Positions 1 through 6,174 are shown, numbered from the stretch's first letter. The stretch is 8,053 nucleotides of DNA from Halobacteria archaeon (GCA_013041945.1 JABDRC010000172.1:1-8053); one strand, 5' to 3'. Numbers and translations: made by a program. Notes: generated from the sequence alone by a model not told the origin.

Positions 1-1539
1 AATCAGGGGATGATGAATCTGTTGATCAATCGGGAAATATTCCGCCAGAAAGGAAAACGTGTTTCGAATAACCCAGCGATCAATCTGATGCATCATATTG
101 TATCTCTCTGCGGCACTGATGAAACCACCGGGCGGGATGATATCGCCGGATTCGTCCAGCATACGAATCAGTATTTCATAGTGCACATTACTGCCCGGTT
201 CCGGATTGACGGGCACGATCGGCTGGGCGTACAGAATGAATCGATCCTCCTCCAGCGCCGAAGTCAGGCGTGAGACCCATCGCATCTCCCCTTGCCGTTT
301 GGCCAACTCGGCGTCGTCATGCTGGAACAAATGGATGCGGTTTCTTCCCCTTTCTTTTGCTTCGTAGCAGGCAGCATCTGCGGCAGCCAGCAGATCGTGC
401 AGGTCGACGCAGTTCTCGTTTATCTCCACAATCCCGATACTCACACCGATAACGAAGTTCTGTTTCTCCCAGGCAAATCGAAAATTCTGTACCACCTCAT
501 GCAGTTTTTCTGCAATTGCGATCGCTGCCTTGCCGCTGCATGATTGCAGCAGTACTCCGAACTCGTCACCGCCGAGACGTGCCAGGGTATCGGTGCTGCG
601 CACCTCGCGCTCCAGTAAAGATCCGAGCTGCCTGAGGAGTTCGTCGCCTGCTACATGTCCACAGGTGTCATTGACGACCTTGAACTGATCGAGGTCCATA
701 TAGAGTAAAGTGTGCGTTGCCTGCTCTTGCTTGGCGGATGCTACCGCCTGTGCGACGCGGGTTTCGAATTCACGCCGATTTGCCAGTTTTGTCAGTGAGT
801 CATGCGTGGCGTGATAGTTCGCCCGCTCTTTTTCCTCATACAGCGCCGTTGATGTGTCTTTGTGGCGCTCGATCTCGTTTTTCAAAGCGGACTGGCTTGA
901 GTTGATTGAATCACGCATGGTTATGAAATTCTGCATCAGGCGTCCGATTTCATCATTACGTATGCCGGGCAATGCGACTGTAAAATCTCCCCGCGCCAGG
1001 CGCCGGGACGCTCTTGCGAGCATTGATACCGGCCGCCGTACAAACCATTCGAGCGAGACCGTGATGAATAGTAGCTGGGCAAACAGGATAAAGAGCAATC
1101 CTATCTGGAATATATTTTCCAGTTCATTCAATTCCAGAACGTCGTCAGTGAGATCGTAGATCACCTCAAGTGAACCAAGCGGGTAATCGAGGTAGGCGAT
1201 TTCCTGGATAACAGGAAACATGTTCTTGCCTGTTGGAGCGAACTCTTGATCTGAAAGAGGATAGAGCTTGCGCCCCGCGGGATCCATTAACCGAATGCTG
1301 ACCCACTCCTTGTTGTCATGCCGCAGGGCATCCAGGTTCTCATAAACTACCGCAAGCTGGTTCTCCAGTAATAATGGTTCCAGGCCCTCTGCGACGCTGC
1401 GAAGATGCGCCGACATGTGCGAGGCGTTTTCTGTTTCAACGAATTCTATGAATTTTGGCGCCAGGGAATAGTGAGCGTAACAGGCCAGAAGCACGCTCAG
1501 GATGAACAGTGGAACAAAAAGTTTGAATCGTATACTCAC
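1..1539 (-). CDS. Membrane-bound GGDEF/EAL cyclic di-GMP turnover protein (C-terminus beyond window)
   Basis: I translated this strand by hand; it stays open for 513 codons and leaves the window in frame. GGDEF domains make and EAL domains degrade cyclic di-GMP. Order of parts: transmembrane segment about residues 6-27, extracytoplasmic domain about 28-143, second transmembrane segment about 144-164, HAMP linker about 165-220 (P170, DEIG at 196-199), GGDEF domain about 240-405 starting with DSLTKLANRREF, and the start of an EAL domain from about 430. The GGDEF signature is intact (RLGGDEFG, 321-328), and an RSTD inhibitory-site motif (RxxD) sits five residues before it. The EAL position reads EIL (455-457), keeping the metal-binding glutamate. 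The start is GTG at 1539; an in-frame TAA at 1548-1546 rules out anything earlier, and the ribosome site is weak. It begins 21 bases after the PhnD-like gene, so the two are probably co-transcribed. Whether the EAL domain is active cannot be judged because most of it is missing. Confidence 0.93.
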   Translation of the reverse strand, partial: MSIRFKLFVPLFILSVLLACYAHYSLAPKFIEFVETENASHMSAHLRSVAEGLEPLLLENQLAVVYENLDALRHDNKEWVSIRLMDPAGRKLYPLSDQEFAPTGKNMFPVIQEIAYLDYPLGSLEVIYDLTDDVLELNELENIFQIGLLFILFAQLLFITVSLEWFVRRPVSMLARASRRLARGDFTVALPGIRNDEIGRLMQNFITMRDSINSSQSALKNEIERHKDTSTALYEEKERANYHATHDSLTKLANRREFETRVAQAVASAKQEQATHTLLYMDLDQFKVVNDTCGHVAGDELLRQLGSLLEREVRSTDTLARLGGDEFGVLLQSCSGKAAIAIAEKLHEVVQNFRFAWEKQNFVIGVSIGIVEINENCVDLHDLLAAADAACYEAKERGRNRIHLFQHDDAELAKRQGEMRWVSRLTSALEEDRFILYAQPIVPVNPEPGSNVHYEILIRMLDESGDIIPPGGFISAAERYNMMHQIDRWVIRNTFSFLAEYFPIDQQIHHPLI

Positions 1540-1560
1540 GCGACTTTACGTCTGACCGGA

Positions 1561-2463
1561 TTAATCGGATACGTAGAACGCCTTTAAATTCAGCGTCTCG
1601 ATAATCCCGTAATCTTCGATTGACGAGGCGACCAGGCCCACCACGGGTATCTGTGCGAGCATCGAGGCGCCCTCTTCTGTAGCGGCTATATCGAGAAATG
1701 CCAGCTGTACCGATTTCCGGTGGGCGGCAGGGACGCGGGGATGTGCGGCGACGGGGTGGGGCGGTATGCCAACTGTCTTGTATATGACGCGTACTGCATC
1801 CTTGATCGATGGCGCCTGCGAATTCAGAGTGCTCTGCACCCCGCCGCCGCCTGCCACGAGTTTATTGGCAACGTGCAGGTAAACGGAGCTATGGGTCTGC
1901 ACATATCGCGAATTCACGTTCACCTTGAACCGGTTGTGGAGATCAGCACGGATCAACATACTTGCACCGAGCGCATTGGCTGACGGGAATGCCAGTTCCT
2001 TGTCCTTGAGTTCCCCGGGTGATGTGACAGGACTATCCTTTGGAACAACGATTACTCCGTTCAGGGTCCGGCCGCCATCGCGCACCAGGGGCACGTAACC
2101 CTGCGAGTCATGCGCCTGTATGACGTGATAGGGATTCATGTAGGCAAAGTCGAAATCGCCTGCAAGAAACTGCTTTTCGAATGCCGGTATCTTCGGTGTG
2201 CCCACCAGGCGAAATTTCAGGCCGGTACGCCGCTGTAATTCATTCAACAGGGGGCGCCAGGTTCTGAACAGCTTGCGCTGTTCAAATTGCGGCACCACGC
2301 CGAATGTATAGACCCTGTCGGTATCGGCGGTTATAGATGCCGTGGTACCGTCACCTCGTGGCGACGATCCGGGCGCTTGCGTCTCAGGTTGTGCAACCAG
2401 GGCCGATGCCGGCAGGAGTGCAAGCAACAAGTAACAAGTAAAACCGATGAGCCGCTTTGCCAT
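1561..2463 (-). CDS. PhnD-like periplasmic solute-binding protein, probable partner of the downstream GGDEF/EAL protein
   Basis: A 300-residue secreted protein of the phosphate/phosphite/phosphonate binding-protein family (PhnD-like, periplasmic binding fold type II). ATG at 2463 is chosen because AAGGA lies seven bases upstream (2471-2475) and a signal peptide follows at once (about residues 1-25, MAKRL then a leucine/alanine core ending near ALVAQ). An in-frame ATG at 2508 would add 15 polar residues ahead of it. Family hallmarks are FGVVPQFEQRKLFRTWRPLL near the start of the mature domain, DFAYMNPYHVI around 104-115, AFPSANALGAS around 158-168 and THSSVYLHVA around 190-199. No phosphonate permease, ATPase or C-P lyase gene is present. 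The next gene downstream is a membrane c-di-GMP enzyme. I infer that this protein binds a ligand in the periplasm and reports it to that enzyme, as NspS does for MbaA. The ligand is unknown; family name alone does not prove phosphonate. Confidence 0.9.
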   Translation of the reverse strand: MAKRLIGFTCYLLLALLPASALVAQPETQAPGSSPRGDGTTASITADTDRVYTFGVVPQFEQRKLFRTWRPLLNELQRRTGLKFRLVGTPKIPAFEKQFLAGDFDFAYMNPYHVIQAHDSQGYVPLVRDGGRTLNGVIVVPKDSPVTSPGELKDKELAFPSANALGASMLIRADLHNRFKVNVNSRYVQTHSSVYLHVANKLVAGGGGVQSTLNSQAPSIKDAVRVIYKTVGIPPHPVAAHPRVPAAHRKSVQLAFLDIAATEEGASMLAQIPVVGLVASSIEDYGIIETLNLKAFYVSD

Positions 2464-2491
2464 GAAAAATTCCTTTTTTTCATCAAGTTGT

Positions 2492-2551
2492 GATACTTGT
2501 GTATCCAACTATGGCCAGGTACAGATTAATGCATGGCTATCGGCTGATAGC
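2492..2551 (-). promoter_or_regulatory. Leader of the PhnD-like gene with two short dyads
   Basis: The 169 bases between the hydrolase stop and the PhnD-like start hold two perfect small dyads. One is GATAC-TTGT-GTATC at 2492-2505, about 28 bases before the start codon. The other is GCTATC-GGCT-GATAGC at 2536-2551, with no T-tract after it. Either could be an operator or a leader hairpin. I found no convincing -35/-10 pair. The two dyads also share the core GATA(C/G), which may be chance. Confidence 0.25.
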
Positions 2552-2632
2552 GGTGGAATATTTAGGAATTACACCCATTTACCCTGCAAAAGGTAGTCAT
2601 CCCGGGGATGCGAAAAAGGGCAGGGGGCTAAA

Positions 2633-3730
2633 TTATTTCCGGAAGGTCCAGTAGCGGCCGTGGGCGGTTTCCCGGGACTCGAGGCCGAAACGCTCGTCGG
2701 CGCGCTGTCCGGACTGCAGCAGGCCGAAAATGTCTTCCATGATGCGACGGTCTTCGGCGAAATAGGAATGACCAAGCAGTCCGCCCGATGCAACGCTGGC
2801 ATCGACGGTTTCCATGCCGTCCACGACCACCAGTGCCTCGCCGGAATCCCCGGCACGCGGATGACCGTGGAACGCCTTCGATGCCAGCAGGGCCCGGTCT
2901 CTGGACGAGGCATACAGTGTCATGTGGATGCCGGTGCGTGCCAGGCGGGGTGCCATGTCCTTGCGGAAGACGTCCGCGTCGATGTCCGGTGCGATCATGA
3001 TAATTTCACGGAACCGCATCAGGTCGCTTTCCAGACGATCGCCGGACAGTGTGATCATGGCATTGCCGATGATGCGGTTGCCCATGCTGTGTCCCACCAG
3101 GTAGATGCTGTGAGTCGGGACCTGCTCCAGTATGACTGACATCACTTCCAGGAAATGCGACTGTGCCCATTGCGCGTTGGTTTCATCCACGGTGTAACCG
3201 GTCAGGCTGCCCTGTGACGGCCAGCTGAACAGGACCACGGGCCCCGTGAATTTCAGGTCCTCGGCGAACTGCGCCACCATCCGGCTGGCATCGGGAAACT
3301 CCTCGTTGTAGCCGTGTACGAAAACCATCAGCCTGTTGCCCGTTGATGCCTCGACGGCGCGGCCGAGGCGGGTGGTGAAGTCATCCGGGTCCAGTTTCAG
3401 GACGTCGCGCACATGGATGTGCTTGTCTTCCTCGTGCGTCCACTCGAACTTGAGCAGTGACGGTTCCTCGTGCTGGCCCATGACGTGGCCCGGCGGAATG
3501 CTGATGCGCGAGATCCCGTAGCTGAGGTCGCCGCGTGCGCCGCTGAAATACCGCTCACCCCCGGTATCCGGGGCGCGATCGGTTATGTAGAAAAGATCGA
3601 CCAGGCGCGGTTCCGGCGTGGGCCCGTCAGCTTGCGGGCGTGCGCCACCGGTCAGTGAGCAACCGGACAGCACCGCGACCTGGAGCAGGGACAGAAGTAT
3701 GGCAACTCGTTGATAGTGTTTGTTTTGCAT
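2633..3730 (-). CDS. Alpha/beta-hydrolase lipoprotein (DUF900-type esterase/lipase fold)
   Basis: A 365-residue predicted lipoprotein. The signal peptide runs to the lipobox LSGC, with the lipidated cysteine at residue 24 and serine at +2, which favours the outer membrane. The hydrolase core shows an oxyanion-loop motif FVHGYN at 137-142, the nucleophile elbow GHSMG at 213-217 (Ser215), an acid candidate in APDID (Asp249 or Asp251) and a histidine in GHSYF (His321). The pattern VHGYN followed by FSWPSQG (168-174) is typical of DUF900 (PF05990) proteins, many of them annotated simply as alpha/beta hydrolases. The substrate is unknown; an esterase or lipase acting at the envelope is the reasonable inference. 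The start at 3730 fits the signal peptide, with only a modest CCAGG ribosome site. It is followed 169 bases later by the PhnD-like gene on the same strand and preceded by two terminator-like hairpins, so it is probably its own transcription unit. Confidence 0.9.
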   Translation of the reverse strand: MQNKHYQRVAILLSLLQVAVLSGCSLTGGARPQADGPTPEPRLVDLFYITDRAPDTGGERYFSGARGDLSYGISRISIPPGHVMGQHEEPSLLKFEWTHEEDKHIHVRDVLKLDPDDFTTRLGRAVEASTGNRLMVFVHGYNEEFPDASRMVAQFAEDLKFTGPVVLFSWPSQGSLTGYTVDETNAQWAQSHFLEVMSVILEQVPTHSIYLVGHSMGNRIIGNAMITLSGDRLESDLMRFREIIMIAPDIDADVFRKDMAPRLARTGIHMTLYASSRDRALLASKAFHGHPRAGDSGEALVVVDGMETVDASVASGGLLGHSYFAEDRRIMEDIFGLLQSGQRADERFGLESRETAHGRYWTFRK

Positions 3731-3834
3731 AACCTGGAGTAAGCGTGGGTTGATATGGGTGGATGCGCCGGGTGCGCCAATGGAGACGGGTTACTGGCGG
3801 TTGCTGCCGGTCCGGCTGTGGTGATTCTTTCCCC

Positions 3835-3861
3835 GAAATAAAAGCCCTCTGACCCTGAGGG
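3835..3861 (-). terminator. Possible second intrinsic terminator upstream of the hydrolase gene
   Basis: Read on the minus strand, CCCTC, a seven-base loop and GAGGG (3861-3845) are followed by C and TTTTATTT. The stem is only five pairs, so this is weaker than the hairpin at 3905-3949 just ahead of it, but together they could form a tandem terminator behind the small lipoprotein gene. A separate six-pair dyad, CAGGAA-TTG-TTCCTG at 3863-3877, lies directly beside it. The hydrolase promoter would then have to lie between about 3835 and 3731; I see no clear one. Confidence 0.3.
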
Positions 3862-3895
3862 ACAGGAATTGTTCCTGAAAAGAAAAAGTGAAAAA

Positions 3896-3949
3896 AGCGA
3901 AAAAGGGGTCGGTGACAAATGCGAATGATTGCTTTTTGTCACCGACCCC
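3896..3949 (-). terminator. Strong intrinsic-terminator architecture behind the small lipoprotein gene
   Basis: On the minus strand the 15-bp G+C-rich stem at 3949-3905 is followed directly by TTTTTCGC and then more T residues. It lies about 50 bases beyond the stop codon of the 58-residue lipoprotein. That is the layout of a Rho-independent terminator, so the dispersed element has probably been put to use as one. The loop is long (15 bases), though partial inner pairing could shorten it. Confidence 0.65.
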
Positions 3950-3958
3950 CTGGATACT
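3901..3958. repeat. Dispersed palindromic element, copy 1
   Basis: A perfect 15-bp inverted repeat: GGGGTCGGTGACAAA at 3905-3919 and its complement at 3935-3949, around a 15-base centre. A relative lies at 6085-6141 in the same orientation. Aligned by hand, about 46 of 58 positions match, including the non-palindromic flanks AAAAGGGG and CCTGGA. The resemblance therefore goes beyond a shared hairpin shape. The GGGGTCGG...CCGACCCC ends recall palindromes associated with REP-associated (Y1) transposases in gammaproteobacteria; no transposase is present here. Confidence 0.8.
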
Positions 3959-4000
3959 GGCAAAGGGTATGGAGGTTGAGTTTATTCGGGCATTATCGAA

Positions 4001-4177
4001 CTAATCCTCTTCGTCCTCGTCATCCGTTGCAACATCGACGACGGCGCCGGCTACCTTGAAGGGTACCTTGGCGGTTTCAACAGCCAGTGTGGTGACTGTC
4101 CCGACCGCGGTCCCGACCACCGTTGAGACGCAGCCCTGCAGCATCAGTAACACGAGAAAGAGTGCAATGGTTCTCAT
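4001..4177 (-). CDS. Small lipoprotein with an acidic tail, 58 residues
   Basis: The start at 4177 is well supported: AAGGAG (4185-4190) lies seven bases ahead of the ATG. A longer reading back to 4306 lacks such a site and would bury the signal peptide. The signal peptide MRTIALFLVLLMLQGC ends in an LQGC lipobox with the lipidated cysteine at residue 16. The 43-residue mature part is mostly small and beta-branched residues (VGTAVGTV, AVETAKVPFKVAGAVVDVA) and ends in the acidic run DDEDEED. I recall similar tiny gammaproteobacterial lipoproteins with a K-P-F-K-V-x-G-A-V-V-D core, but have no function for them. The predicted site is the outer membrane, since valine follows the cysteine. It is probably monocistronic, with the terminator-like hairpin at 3949-3905 behind it and the REP array ahead of it. 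Confidence 0.82.
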   Translation of the reverse strand: MRTIALFLVLLMLQGCVSTVVGTAVGTVTTLAVETAKVPFKVAGAVVDVATDDEDEED

Positions 4178-4356
4178 CTTCAGGCTCCTTTGGCAGCGAA
4201 TGGTCGGGTGTGCGTCGTTACTGCTGCGCTGCACCTCAGCGTACTCTATCCATATTTGCGCAATGTCGATGTGACGGGTTACGCAAGTTGATGGTGGACT
4301 GAGCATACTACCGGTTCATTGCCGGGTAAACAGGGGCAGGGTCGGTATTACATCCT

Positions 4357-4515
4357 TCGCGCATGCCTGCGCTCCCACGCCAATCGATGCACCTGCAGGA
4401 GCGGACGTTGTCCGCGAACAGACCAATCCTGAATCGCGCATGCCTGCGCTCCTGCGCCAATCGATGCACCTGCAGGAGCGGACGTTGTCCGCGAACAATC
4501 GATGTACCTGTAGGG
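4357..4515. repeat. REP/BIME-like composite repeat array
   Basis: Two 64-bp direct repeats (4357-4420 and 4434-4497; period 77, two mismatches) are followed by a decayed third partial copy at 4498-4515 (ATCGATGTACCTGTAGGG). Each 64-bp unit contains two different palindromes facing opposite ways: GCGCA-TGCC-TGCGC (4359-4372, 4436-4449) and GCGGAC-GTT-GTCCGC (4401-4415, 4478-4492). Both have the GCAGGAGCG...CGCGA edge of REP sequences known from Pseudomonas and relatives. The array fills most of the 345-base gap between the small lipoprotein and the EEP gene; the rest (4178-4356) holds the lipoprotein leader, where I see no clear promoter. Short open frames through it are translations of the repeat. 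Confidence 0.85.
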
Positions 4516-4522
4516 TTGGTGC

Positions 4523-5518
4523 TCAGTCGGCCCGGGCAATACGGGTGGCGGTTACTGGTTCAAGCACCAGTTCGGCCAGTACGCCGCGGTGATCGGATAC
4601 GCTCTCCGGCATAACCTGGTAAGAGTGGAATGCAATTCCCGCCGAGACCAGTATCCAGTCGAGGCGCTCGCCGAGTGCGGGGAAGGTTTCGAGCCCCGGC
4701 GCTTGCGGGCGGTAGGCGTTGAGCGCAAGCGCCCGGCAAATGTGCCGTACGATGGAGTCTTCCTGCCAGCCGGTGTTGAAGTCGCCCGTGACGATCAGGG
4801 GGCGCTGCCTGTGCTGCAGGGTGTCGATCAGTTCCTGCGCCTGTTGCCGTCGGTTCGAGGCGCTGGCGAAGTCGAGGTGCAGCGAGACGATATCGACCTC
4901 GACGGCGGGCTGTCCCGGCCAGCTGACTGTCGATACCACGAATCCCTTGGGCACCGGCGACAGGGCGGGGTCGAAGGTGATGACCCGCGGGTCCCTGAGA
5001 TCGAGCCGGGCCATCAGGGCCGTGCCATAGGAAAGCCCCAGGGCGTCTGCATGCGCGCCGTGAACCGAGCGGTTGTAGGCGCTGTTGTGTGCGAGATAGT
5101 CGAGGTGACTGAAATTGCCGCTCCAGAAGGAGGGGCCGTCCGTTTCCTGCAGCGCGACGACATGTGCGTCGCTGTCTTTCAGCAGGGTGGCGATGCTGTC
5201 CAGGTTGGCACGGGTGGTGGCAGTGTCCTGCAGCAGCTGGTGGAAACTCTCGCCGCGTCCGTGCGCGATATTCAACGTCATGATCCTGAGCCTGCCGTCC
5301 TGCCGGTCAACGACTTCGGCAACGGCACCGGCAGACGGGTAAGACTGGACCGGGGGTGTTGCATCGAGGTGAGCGGTGGCGCAGCCGGTTAATGCCAGGC
5401 AGGCAAGCGGCAGGCCCAATAATGACAACCCGGTACGCTTGAGTTGTATTAGCCGGTATTTGATCTGAAGGCCTTTGCCGGATCTCCAGAGACAGGTTAT
5501 GAGTGATGGACCGGGCAT
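4523..5518 (-). CDS. Endonuclease/exonuclease/phosphatase-fold lipoprotein
   Basis: A metal-dependent EEP-superfamily hydrolase (fold shared by DNase I, sphingomyelinases and inositol-phosphate phosphatases). From ATG 5518 it has 331 residues. Conserved motifs appear in the expected order: MTLNIAHGRG (Asn83), VVALQETDG (Glu125), VSLHLDF (His214), VTGDFN (Asp246, Asn248), RLDWIL (Asp287) and the C-terminal SDH (Asp309, His310). No key residue seems missing. A hydrophobic stretch ending in the lipobox LTGC (Cys46) predicts a lipoprotein. The start is uncertain: 5518 has no good ribosome site and leaves a long 28-residue leader before the hydrophobic core. ATG 5575 lies only 8 bases after the upstream stop but inside a palindromic repeat. 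The frame stays open back to 5707, inside the DUF5329-like gene. The motifs do not tell whether the substrate is nucleic acid, lipid or phosphoester. The two genes are probably co-transcribed. Confidence 0.88.
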   Translation of the reverse strand: MPGPSLITCLWRSGKGLQIKYRLIQLKRTGLSLLGLPLACLALTGCATAHLDATPPVQSYPSAGAVAEVVDRQDGRLRIMTLNIAHGRGESFHQLLQDTATTRANLDSIATLLKDSDAHVVALQETDGPSFWSGNFSHLDYLAHNSAYNRSVHGAHADALGLSYGTALMARLDLRDPRVITFDPALSPVPKGFVVSTVSWPGQPAVEVDIVSLHLDFASASNRRQQAQELIDTLQHRQRPLIVTGDFNTGWQEDSIVRHICRALALNAYRPQAPGLETFPALGERLDWILVSAGIAFHSYQVMPESVSDHRGVLAELVLEPVTATRIARAD

Positions 5519-5565
5519 TTTCAGATAATCGGTAAGGCGGTGTTTACGGCTTTGTTTAAGGTATC

Positions 5566-5591
5566 CGATGCGCATCGCGCACCCTACAGGT
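5566..5591. repeat. REP-like palindrome at the 3' end of the DUF5329-like gene
   Basis: CGATGCGCATCG (5566-5577) is a perfect 12-bp palindrome. Overlapping it, TGCGC-ATC-GCGCA (5569-5581) runs into CCCTACAGG. Read on the minus strand this is CCTGTAGGGTGCGC followed by the hairpin, which resembles GTAGGGTGCGC-type intergenic repeats of proteobacteria. CCTGTAGGG also opens the decayed unit at 4506-4514. It spans the stop codon of the DUF5329-like gene and one candidate start codon of the EEP gene. Confidence 0.5.
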
Positions 5592-5973
5592 TGCGTGCCT
5601 GCCAGGCAGCCAGTTCGGTTCTGAGCCAGTCGCCGGTAGGGAGCGCGTTGCCCTGCCGGTCGATCACCCGATAGGGTTTGCCGCTCAGCAGACTTTTGCT
5701 CGCGCACAGCTCGATAAAATCCCCGGCCGTTTCGATGTCGTCCCGGAAGTGGCGGTATTTCTTCAGCATGTGTTCGGCGGCCTCCTGCGGCGTGTATTCG
5801 CTGGCATTGCGGACAAACGTCATGTCCGAGGCGGATACGTAGCCGATCAGGTGCCGGATGGTTTGCTCGGTCTGTTCGGTCGGGGCGCTGCCGGCCGGGG
5901 TGGCGGCCAGCAACAGGCTGAGTGCCAGTGTAATCCAGGCGGTGAACGCCCTGTGCCTGTGTTGATGTTTCAT
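5584..5973 (-). CDS. DUF5329-like exported protein
   Basis: A 129-residue secreted protein. The start at 5973 gives a classical signal peptide (MKHQHRHR, then a leucine-rich core and ATPAGSA, cleavage near residue 30). Upstream ATGs at 6054 and 6009 would add a non-hydrophobic leader. The ribosome site at 5973 is poor (ACGGT). The mature part matches what I remember of DUF5329: IRHLIGYV (39-46), MTFVRNASEY (51-60), EAAEHMLKKYRHF (64-76), an SGKPYRV motif (98-104) and a final GDWLRTELAAW (114-124). No function is established for this family to my knowledge; the conserved EAAEH and KKYR helices suggest a small helical periplasmic domain. There is one cysteine (Cys90). The EEP lipoprotein follows on the same strand. 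The stop codon sits in a repeat, so the last residues (QARNL) may not be ancestral. Confidence 0.85.
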   Translation of the reverse strand: MKHQHRHRAFTAWITLALSLLLAATPAGSAPTEQTEQTIRHLIGYVSASDMTFVRNASEYTPQEAAEHMLKKYRHFRDDIETAGDFIELCASKSLLSGKPYRVIDRQGNALPTGDWLRTELAAWQARNL

Positions 5974-6084
5974 CGAAAAATTACCGTCAGTCTTGCCGGG
6001 GGTATGCATCTTAGCAGGATTCCAGGGATCGATGGACATCGGGGCAACGGGCATAAGGTGCGTGGAACTCGCCTGCGCCTGAAG

Positions 6085-6141
6085 AAAAGGGGCGGTGACT
6101 AGTGCGGATGATCGCGCTCTGTCGCCGACCTCCTGGACACC
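6085..6141. repeat. Dispersed palindromic element, copy 2 (decayed)
   Basis: This copy aligns with 3901-3958 at about 46 of 58 positions with one gap. Nearly all differences are transitions, and several break or weaken the stem (GGCGGTGAC against GTCGCCGACC). On the minus strand it still ends in CCCCTTTTCTTC. It lies in the divergent gap between the DUF5329-like gene and the plus-strand binding-protein gene. Confidence 0.75.
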
Positions 6142-6144
6142 TTA

Positions 6145-6174
6145 ATTATATACATTCAAGTTTGTTATCCGTCA
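6145..6174 (-). promoter_or_regulatory. Candidate sigma-70 promoter reading toward the DUF5329-like gene
   Basis: On the minus strand a perfect TATAAT (6150-6145) lies 18 bases after TGACGG (6174-6169), a weak -35. Transcription would begin near 6138, at the edge of palindrome copy 2, leaving a leader of about 165 bases that includes the hairpin. The surrounding ATTATATA makes a chance -10 match possible. Confidence 0.4.

Noticed and set aside
1561..2463. Assigning the PhnD-like gene as phnD of a phosphonate transporter
   Set aside because: There are no phnC, phnE or C-P lyase genes, and the downstream gene is a c-di-GMP enzyme. The family includes many proteins with other or unknown ligands.
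2569..2632. Terminator behind the hydrolase gene
   Set aside because: CATCC-CCG-GGATG lies near 2600 but no T-tract follows on the minus strand, and the stem is only five pairs.
3652..3963. A 103-codon minus-strand frame upstream of the hydrolase
   Set aside because: It runs through the palindromic element and two hairpins, then overlaps the hydrolase signal peptide in another frame. Its composition is low-complexity and it has no ribosome site.
4357..4515. Possible CRISPR array
   Set aside because: There are only two full copies, the 64-bp repeat is far longer than the 13-bp gap, each copy contains two hairpins, and no cas gene is present.
4316..4539. Short minus-strand frames with repeated ADNVRSC-like and CSRTTSAP-like peptides
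   Set aside because: They are translations of the REP array in different frames; the peptide repetition only reflects the 77-bp DNA period.
4589..5392. A 267-codon open frame on the plus strand
   Set aside because: It lies antisense to the EEP gene, whose catalytic motifs are all intact. The frame is a by-product of G+C-rich codon use; its translation has no recognisable motif or signal peptide.
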